From: Streptomyces rapamycinicus NRRL 5491
GTDB lineage: Bacteria; Actinomycetota; Actinomycetes; Streptomycetales; Streptomycetaceae
NCBI RefSeq assembly: GCF_024298965.1
Contig: NZ_CP085193.1
Coordinates: 11,036,001-11,100,000 of the forward strand
Reading direction: 5' to 3'
Length of the DNA: 64,000 bases
In this document: in pieces, positions 26,901-35,900 of the stretch
How the letters are laid out: each line of letters opens with the position of its first letter
Position numbering within the stretch: position 1 is the stretch's first letter
Position numbers and translations under genes: made by a program
The notes under the pieces: model-generated
What the model was told of the DNA's origin: nothing
Databases searched by the model: none
Seen by the model: only the letters and a program-made list of their open reading frames with translations

Positions 26901-29900
26901 CGGTGGTGGTGGGTCATTCGCAGGGTGAGATCGCGGCGGCGTGTGTGGCCGGGGGTCTTTCGCTGGAGGACGGTGCCCGTGTGGTGGCCTTGCGGAGCAG
27001 GGCGCTGCTCGCCCTGTCGGGCCGGGGCGGGATGGTGTCCGTACCGGTGCCCGCCGATCGGCTCCGTGACCGTCCGGGGTTGTCGGTGGCGGCGGTGAAT
27101 GGTCCGGCGTCGACGGTGGTGTCCGGGGCGGTTGAGGTGCTGGACGGGGTGCTGGCGGAGTTCCCGGAGGCCAAACGCATTCCGGTGGATTACGCCTCGC
27201 ACTCCCCGCAGGTGGCCGAGATCCAGCGGGAGCTGGCGGACGTGCTGGCGCCGGTCCGGCCGCGCGGTGGGCACGTCGCGTTCCACTCGACGGTGACCGG
27301 ACGGCTCACCGACACCTCCGAACTCGACGCCGACTACTGGTACCGCAACCTCCGGCACACGGTGGAATTCCAGAGCACCGTCGAAGCCCTGATGAACCAG
27401 GGCCACACCGTGTTCGTCGAGGTGAGCCCGCACCCCGTGCTGACCATCGGCATCCAGGACACCGTCGAGACCCCAGACACCCCCGACACCACGGACGCCA
27501 CCGGCGCCCCCGATGCCGCTGACACCGCTGACGTCTCCGGCACCGCCGACGTCACCGGCGCCGACATCGTCGTCACCGGAACGCTGCGCCGCGACGACGG
27601 TGGCCCCGCCCGCTTCCTCACCGTACTCGGCGACCTCCACACCCGGGGCGTGGACGTGGACTGGCGCCCGGTCTTCACCGGGGCCCGGACGGTGGACCTT
27701 CCCACCTACGCCTTCCAACGGGAACGCTTCTGGCTGAAGCCCGCGCGGGCGGTGACCCAGGCGTCCGGGCTGGGCCTCGGCGATATCGAGCACCCCCTGC
27801 TGGGCGCGGTACTGCCCCTGCCCGGGGACGAGGGCGGCGTGCTGACCGGACTGCTCTCCCTGGACGGACAGCCCTGGCTGGCCCACCACATGGTGCGGGA
27901 CACGGTGGTCTTCCCCGGCACGGGATTCGTCGAACTCGCCCTGCGGGCCGGTCAGCACTTCGGCCACTCGGTGGTGGAGGAGCTGACCCTGCAGACCCCG
28001 CTGGTGGTGCCGGACCAGGGCGGGGTCCAGGTACAGGTGGCCGTCTCGGCGGTGGACGAACGGGGCCGGAGGCCGGTCACGGTGCACTCGTGCCGCGCCG
28101 GGGAGTGGGTGCTGCACGCCTCGGGCACCCTCGGCATCCTCGGCACCCCCGGCGCCACCGGAGCCCCCGGCGCCACCGGAGCCCCCGGCGCCACCGGCGC
28201 CCCCGGCGCCCCCGGCGCCCCCGGCGCCCCCGGCGCCCCCGGCGCCCCCGACGTCACCGGGCCGCGCCCCGCCGAGGTGGCCCGGCCCCTGCAGGTCTGG
28301 CCGCCCGAGGGCGCGCGGAGCCTCGATGTCTCGGGGATGTACGAGGCGATGGCGGAGCGCGGTTACGGGTACGGTCCCACCTTCCAAGGGCTGCGCGCCG
28401 CGTGGACACGGGACGACGAGATCTACGCCGAAGTGGCTCTGGAGCCGGAGGCACAGGACGTGGCGGCGCGGTGCGGTGCGCATCCGGCCCTGCTCGACGC
28501 CGCGTTGCACGGAGTGGGGCTCGGCCGCTTCCTCACCGACCCCGGCCAGGCGTATCTGCCGTTCTCCTGGAGCGGGGTGGCGCTGCACGCGGTCGGCGCC
28601 TCCGCCATCCGCGTGGTGCTCTCCCCGGCCGGTCCGGACGCGGTGTCGCTGGAGGTGACGGACCCGACGGGAGCGCCTGTGCTGTCGGTGGCGTCGCTCT
28701 CGTTGCGTCCGCTGACCAGCGAGCGGATCGCGGACACCCGAGGGGTGGACCAGGATTCGCTGTACCGCGTGGACTGGGTCGAGATTCCGCTGCCGACTGC
28801 CCCGGCAGGTTCGGCCCCGGCCGAGTACGACGCGTCACCGACGTTCGACGCCCCGGTCGAGTACGACACTCTCGCCCTCGACGCCCTCGACGCCCTCGAC
28901 GCTCCCGACGTTCCCGACGTTCCCGTGCCCGACGCGGTGGTGCTGCCGTGTGAGTCGGCCGGTGACGCGGTGTCCACCGTCGTGTGCCGGGCGCTGGCGG
29001 CGGTACGGCGATGGCTCGCCGACGAGCGCTGTGCCCGGTCGCGGCTGGCCGTGCTGACGCGCGGCGCGATGGCGACCGCTCCCGGCGAGAGCGTCGAAGA
29101 CCTCGGCGCGGCGGCGGTCTGGGGCCTGCTCCGCAGCGCACAGGCCGAGCATCCTGACCGCTTCGTCCTCGTCGACCACGACGGCCACCAGGATTCCCGT
29201 ACGGTGCTTGCCGCCGCGTTGGCCGCCGCGGCGGACGGTGGCCATGCGCATCTCGCGCTGCGCCGTGGCCGTGTCCTGACGCCTCAGCTCGCTCCGCTCA
29301 CCCCGTCCGCGACCGCCCTGTCCACCACCACACCGCCCGCCACCACACCGCCCGCCGCCACTCCGCCCGCCGCCACTCCGCCCGCCGCCACCCCGGCCCC
29401 GGAGGCCGGGGCACCCTGGCGAATGGACGTCACCAGTCAGGGCACGCTGGAGAATCTGGCCGCCGTCCCCTGCCCGGAGGCCGCCGGTGTCCTCGGCGCC
29501 GGACAGGTGCGGGTGGCGATGCACGCGGCCGGGGTGAACTTCCGGGACGTCGTCGTCGCCCTCGGCATGATCCCCGGTCAGGACGTCATCGGCAGCGAGG
29601 GTGCCGGAGTGGTGCTCGACATCGGCCCCGATGTGTCCGGCCTGGCGCCCGGTGACCGAGTGATGGGTCTGTTCTCCGGGGCGTTCGGTCCCGTGGCGGT
29701 GACCGATCACCGGCTGTTGGCGCGGCTGCCGGAAGGCTGGTCGTTCGCCGACGCCGCGGCCACGCCGGTGGTGTTCCTGACCGCCATGTACGGGCTGATG
29801 GATCTGGCCGGTCTGCGCCCTGGCGAGTCGGTGCTGGTGCACTCGGCCGCGGGCGGGGTCGGCATGGCCGCGACACAGGTGGCCCGCTGGCTCGACGCCG

Positions 29901-32900
29901 AGGTGTACGCCACCGCGAGCCCCGGGAAGTGGGACGCGTTGCGCGCCGGAGGAGTGGCGGACGACCGGATCGCCTCGTCCCGCTCCTTGGAGTTCGCCGA
30001 CCGCTTCGGCCGGGTGGACGTGGTGCTGAACTCGCTGGCGGGCGAGTACGTGGACGCCTCGCTCGGCCTGCTCGCCGACGGTGGCCGTTTCCTGGAGATG
30101 GGCAAGACCGACATCCGCGACGGTGAGCGCGTGGCCGCGGAGCACGGGGTGCGGTATCAGGCGTTCGATCTCATGGACGCGGGGCCCGACCGGGTCGGGG
30201 AACTGCTCCGGCTGCTGGTGTCGCTCTTCGAGCGAGGGATCTTCACCGCACTGCCGACCCGCGTCTGGGACGTCCGGCAGGCGGGTGACGCGCTGCGCTT
30301 CCTCTCCCAGGCACGCCACATCGGCAAGCTGGTGCTGTCCATTCCGCAGCCGCTGCGGGAGGGGGACACCGTGCTCATCACCGGTGGCACCGGCACACTG
30401 GGTGGGCTGGTCGCCCGTCACCTGGTCGAACGGCACGGAGTACGGGATCTCGTCCTGGCCGGCCGACGGGGGCCGGACGCCCCGGGCACGGCCGAACTCG
30501 CCGCCGCCCTGCGCGAATACGGCGCCCGCGTGCGGGTGGTGGCCTGTGACGTGGCCGACCGGGACCAGCTGGCACGGCTGCTGGACACCGTCCCCGGCCT
30601 GCGGATGGTGGTGCACACCGCGGGTGTGCTCGACGACGGGGTGATCGAGTCGCTCACCCCGGAGCGGGTGCGCGAGGTCCTGAGGCCGAAGGTGGACGCC
30701 GCCTGGTATCTGCACGAGCTGACGGCCGGTCGTGAGCTGGCGGAATTCGTGGTGTTCTCCTCGGCCGCGGGTGTTCTGGGAAGCCCCGGGCAGGGCGCCT
30801 ACGCGGCGGCGAACGCCTGGCTGGACGCGCTGATGGCGCATCGCCGGGCCGCCGGGCTGCCGGGTCTCTCCGTGGCCTGGGGGCTGTGGGCCGAGCGCAG
30901 CGGGATGACCGGCCACCTGTCGGACCGGGACCTCGCCCGGATGGCCAGGGCGGGCGCCACGACTCTCACTACCGATCAGGGGCTCCGGCTCCTGGACAGC
31001 GCCAGGGCGGCCACCGAGGCGCTCGTGCTGGCCACACCGCTGGACGCCACGGCGCTGCGGGCACAGGCCGACGCCGGGGCGCTGCCCGCGCTCTTCCGCG
31101 GTCTGGTCCGCACGCCGATCCGCCGTGCGGCCGGCGCGGGCCCGGTGGCGGACGAGTCGTCGCTGCGGGGCAGGATGGCCGCGATGCCGGTCGCCGAGCG
31201 CGAACAGCTGGTGCTGGACCTGGTCCGTACGCAGGTGGCGACCGTGCTGGGGCACGGCACTCCCGCCGCGGTCGATACGGCGCGTACGTTCGCGGAGACC
31301 GGCTTCGACTCGCTCACGGCCGTCGAGCTGCGCAACCGGCTGCGCACCGCCACCGGGGTCGGGCTGCCGGCCACCGCGATCTTCGACTATCCGACACCGG
31401 CGGTCCTGGCCGGTCATCTCCTCCGGGAGCTGGACGGCACCGTCGGCGAGGCCGTGACACGGCCCGCCGCCCCGGCCACCGCCACCGACCGGGACCCGAT
31501 CGTGATCGTCGGAATGGCCTGCCGCTATCCGGGCGGAGTGACGTCGCCCGAGGAGCTGTGGGAGCTGCTCGCCACCGGGCGCGACGCGGTCGCGGATCTG
31601 CCGGACGACCGGGGATGGGACCTGGACGGCCTGTACAGCGCCGATCCGGACAGCTCGGGCACCTCGTACGTCCGCGCCGGTGGCTTCGTGTACGACGCGG
31701 GCGAGTTCGACGCCGGATTCTTCGGGATCTCGCCGCGCGAGGCGCTCGCGATGGATCCGCAGCAGCGGCTGCTGCTGGAGGTGGCCTGGGAGGCGGTGGA
31801 GCGGGCCGGTATTCCGGCCGCGTCGCTGAAGGGGAGCCAGACCGGGGTGTTCGTCGGTGCCGCCGCACAGGGCTACGGAACGGGGGCCGGGCAGGCGGCG
31901 GAGGGCTCCGAGGGCTACTTCCTGACCGGTGGCGCGGGCAGCGTGGTCTCCGGCCGGCTCTCGTACACCTTCGGCCTGGAGGGGTCGGCGGTCACCGTGG
32001 ACACCGCCTGTTCGTCGTCGCTGGTCGCGCTGCACCTGGCGGCGCAGGCGCTACGGTCCGGCGAGTGCTCGCTGGCACTGGCGGGCGGGGTGACGGTGAT
32101 GGCCACCCCGGGCATCTTCGTGGAGTTCTCCCGTCAGCGCGGACTGGCCGCCGACGGCCGCTGCAAGGCGTTCGCCGACGCGGCGGACGGCACGGGCTGG
32201 GGTGAGGGCGTCGGCATGCTGCTGCTGGAGCGGCTGTCCGACGCCCGCCGCAACGGCCACCGGGTCCTGGCGGTCGTACGGGGCTCCGCCGTCAACCAGG
32301 ACGGCGCCTCGAACGGCCTGACGGCGCCGAACGGGCCCTCGCAGCAGCGGGTGATCCGGGCCGCGCTGGCGAACGCCGGGCTGGCCGCGTCGGACGTGGA
32401 CGCGGTGGAGGCACACGGCACCGGCACCAGCCTGGGCGACCCGATCGAGGCACAGGCGCTGCTGGCCACCTACGGGCAGGAGCGCGAACGGCCGTTGCTG
32501 CTGGGCTCGATCAAGTCGAACATCGGGCACACCCAGTCGGCCGCGGGAGTGGCCGGTGTGATCAAGATGGTGCTGGCGATGCGGCACGGGGCGCTGCCCC
32601 GGACCCTGCACGTGGACGAGCCGTCGACCCATGTGGACTGGTCGGCCGGTGCGGTGGAGCTGCTGACCGAGCCCGCGGAGTGGCCGGGGGCCTCCCGCCC
32701 CCGCCGGGCCGGGGTGTCCTCGTTCGGGGTGAGCGGGACCAACGCCCATGTGATCCTCGAACAGCCACCCGCGGAGGCGGAGTCCGGGCCCGCTCCGGAG
32801 TCGGAGTCCGGGCCCGCCCCGGCGGTGATGCCATGGGTGCTCTCCGGCCAGGGCGAGCGCGGACTGCGGGCGCAGGCCGCCCGGTTGCGGTCCTTTCTGG

Positions 32901-35900
32901 CCGCGCGCCCCGAGTCCGGCCCGGCCGACGTGGGCTGGTCGCTGGCCGCCACCCGTTCGGCGCTCTCGCACCGGGCCGCGGTGGTCGGGGCGGACCGGGC
33001 GGAGCTGCTGGACGGACTGGCCGCGCTGGCGGCCGGCGAGCCCGCGCCGGGCGTGGTCCTGGGCACCGCGGACCCGGGCCGGGTGGGCGTGCTGTTCGCG
33101 GGCCAGGGGACCCAACGGGTCGGTATGGGGCGTGAGTTGTACCAGGTGTTCCCGGTTTTCGCGGCGGCGTGGGACGAGGTGTGCGCCGCGCTCGACCCGC
33201 ATCTGGACCGTCCGCTCGACGAGGTGGTGACCGACGCCACCGGCGCGCTGGACGCCACCACGTACACGCAGGCGGGCCTGTTCGCCCTCGAAGTGTCGCT
33301 GTTCCGGCTGATGTCCTCCTGGGGGGTGCGGCCGGACTATCTGCTGGGCCACTCCATCGGCGAGCTGGCGGCCGCGCATGTGGCCGGTCTGTGGTCGCTG
33401 GAGGACGCCGCCAAGGTGGTGGCGGCCCGGGGCCGGCTCATGGGCGCGCTGCCGCCGGGCGGGGCGATGGTGGCCCTGGCCGCGCCGGAGGACCAGGTAC
33501 GGCCGTTCCTGGCCGACCGGGTCGCCCTCGCGGCCGTGAACGGGCCGTCGTCGGTCGTGGTGTCCGGGGACGAGGACGCGGTGTGCGGTGTGGCCGAGGC
33601 GTTCGCCGACCGCGGGGTGAAGACGCGGCGGCTGCGGGTCGGCCACGCCTTCCACTCGCCGCTGATGGACGAGATGCTCATCGCGTTCGCCGAGGTACTC
33701 GGCACGGTGGACTTCCACACCCCGCGGATAGCGGTGGTGTCGAACCTCTCCGGCGCGGTGGCGGGGGAGGAACTGTGCTCCCCCGGTTACTGGGTGCGGC
33801 AGGTGCGGGAGACGGTGCGGTTCGCCGCCGGGCTGGAGCGTCTGCGGGAGCTCGGCACGGGCACCTTCCTCGAACTCGGGCCGGACGGCACCCTCACCGC
33901 CTTGGCCCAGGCCCAGGTCGCCGGGGCGGACGCCGAGTTCATCCCCACTCTGCGCGCCGACCGGCCCGAGCCGGTCACGGTCACCACCGCCCTCGCCCAG
34001 TTGCACACCCACGGTGTGGAGCCGGACTGGTCCGCGGTCTTCCCCGGCGCCCGCCGGGCCGAGCTGCCGACCTACGCCTTCCAGCGCTCCCGCTTCTGGC
34101 TGGAGCCCTCCCGTACACCCGGCGACGCGGCCGACTTCGGGCTCGGCGCGCTGGATCATCCGCTGGTCGGCGCGAGCGTTCCGCTGCCCGACGCGGACGG
34201 CGTTCTGCTCACCGGCCGGGTCTCCGCCGACGCCCACTCCTGGCTGACCGGTCGGCGGACGCTGGGTGTGCCCCTGTTCCCGGCGACCGGCTTCCTGGAA
34301 CTGGTGCTCCAGGCGGGGTTCCAGTGCGACTGCCGGACGGTGGACGAACTCACCATCCATGAACCACTCGTCCTCCCCGAGCGAGGCGGGGTCGAGGTGC
34401 AGGTGTCCGTCCGTGGCGCCGACGAGTCCGGCCGCCGCCCGGTCACCGTGTACTGTCGCCGCGACCAGCGGTGGGTCCGGCATGCCACGGCCGTCCTCGG
34501 CGCGGACCGGCCGCCCGCGCCGGAGCGGCGCCCCGAGCCCTGGCCGCCCACCGGCGCCCGGCCGCTGGAGTCCGGCGGGACACCGGCGTGGCGCCGTGAC
34601 GACGAGGTCTTCCTGGACATCGAGCTGCCCGAGGTGGCCGGGGCCGGGGCCGAACGCTGGGCGCTGCATCCCGCCCTGCTCGAACCGGCGTTGCGCGGGG
34701 AGGCGCTGGCAGGGCTGGTCACCGCGGCCGAGGGGACCCATCTGCCGTTCTCCTGGGCGGGGATCACCCTGCACACGACGGGTGCCACGAGACTGCGGGC
34801 CACCCTCGCGCCCGTCGGCCCGGACACGGTCTCGCTCCACGTGGCCGACGCCGCCGGAACCCCCGTACTGTCGGTGAACTCGCTGGTGCTCCGCCCGGTG
34901 TCCGGACATCGGCTGCGGCAGGCCAACGCGGCACTGTTCCGTCCGGTGTGGGCGGCTTGCCGTACGCGGGCCGAACCGGACACCGGCACCGTCCGGTGGG
35001 GGCTCATCGGCGACCCGGATGCCTGGAAACCGGACACGCTCGGCGCGCCGGTCGCGGTGTATCCGGACCTGTCGGCCATCGAGGACGTGCCGGACGTCAT
35101 CCTCCTGCCGTGCGTATCCGAGGGCGGGACGGCGTCCGAGGTGGCCGTCCGCGTAGCCGAAGCCGTGCGGACGTGGCTGGCCGGGGAGCGGTTCGCCGCT
35201 TCGCGTCTGGTGCTGGTGACCCGGGGTGCGCTCGCCACGGCGGCCGGTGAGGACGTCGAGGACCTGGCCGCGGCCGGGGTGTGGTCGCTGGTCGAGCCCC
35301 GCCAAGTGGCCGTGGCGGGACGGCTGACACTCGTCGACACCGATGCGTGCGATCTGCGTATGCTGCCCGCCGCGGTGGCCGTGGGAGAGGACCGGGTCGT
35401 GGTCCGGGCGGGAGCGGTGCTGGTACCGGACCTGGTCACGCCGGTGGCCACCCGGCAGGATCCGCCCGCCTGGGGCCCGGGGACGGTGCTGGTCACCGGT
35501 GGGTCGGCCATGGCTGTCTCCCGCCACCTGGCCGCCGAACACGGTGTGCGGGACCTGGTCCTGGCCGGGGACGGCGACGCGGCCGAACTGGCGGCCCTCG
35601 GAGCCACGGTTCGGCTCGCCCCGTGTGACCCGGCGGACGGTGAGGCGCTGGCAGCGCTGCTGGCGGAGATTCCCGGACTGCGGAGCGTGGTGCACACCGC
35701 GGCCGACGCCCCGGATCCGACCCGGGCCGGCGCGCTCTCCCCGGAAACCCTGCGGCCACAGCTGCGGTCGAGGGTGGAGGCGGCCTGGAACCTGCACCTG
35801 GCTACTCGGGGCCTGGAACTGGACCGTTTTGTGCTGTTCACTTGCGCCGACGGGACGCTGGGCCCCGCGTACGCCGACGCGCTGGCCGCACACCGGCGGG

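Larger units (their letters stand above)
25085..31440 (+). other. PKS module 6: KS-AT(methylmalonyl)-DH-ER-KR-ACP
   Basis: Residues about 7420-9538, the only fully reducing module here. KS cysteine 7592; AT serine 8031 in GHSQG with YASH (methylmalonyl). The DH catalytic His is 8354, but the Gly of HxxxGxxxxP is Asp 8358 ([10 protein letters not shown]); the second motif DAALH is intact. The ER (about 29421-30350) has the NADPH loop [10 protein letters not shown] and reads [14 protein letters not shown], with Ile where S-type ERs have Tyr. The KR has VLDDG (B-type), Tyr 9325. ACP serine 9495. The module carries four low-complexity expansions, including a collagen-like one inside the DH. Confidence 0.92.

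Noticed and set aside
28142..28249. The collagen-like repeat as a frameshift or assembly break
   Set aside because: The frame is open on both sides with normal DH motifs, and the repeat length is a multiple of three, so it is a real in-frame insert on present evidence.
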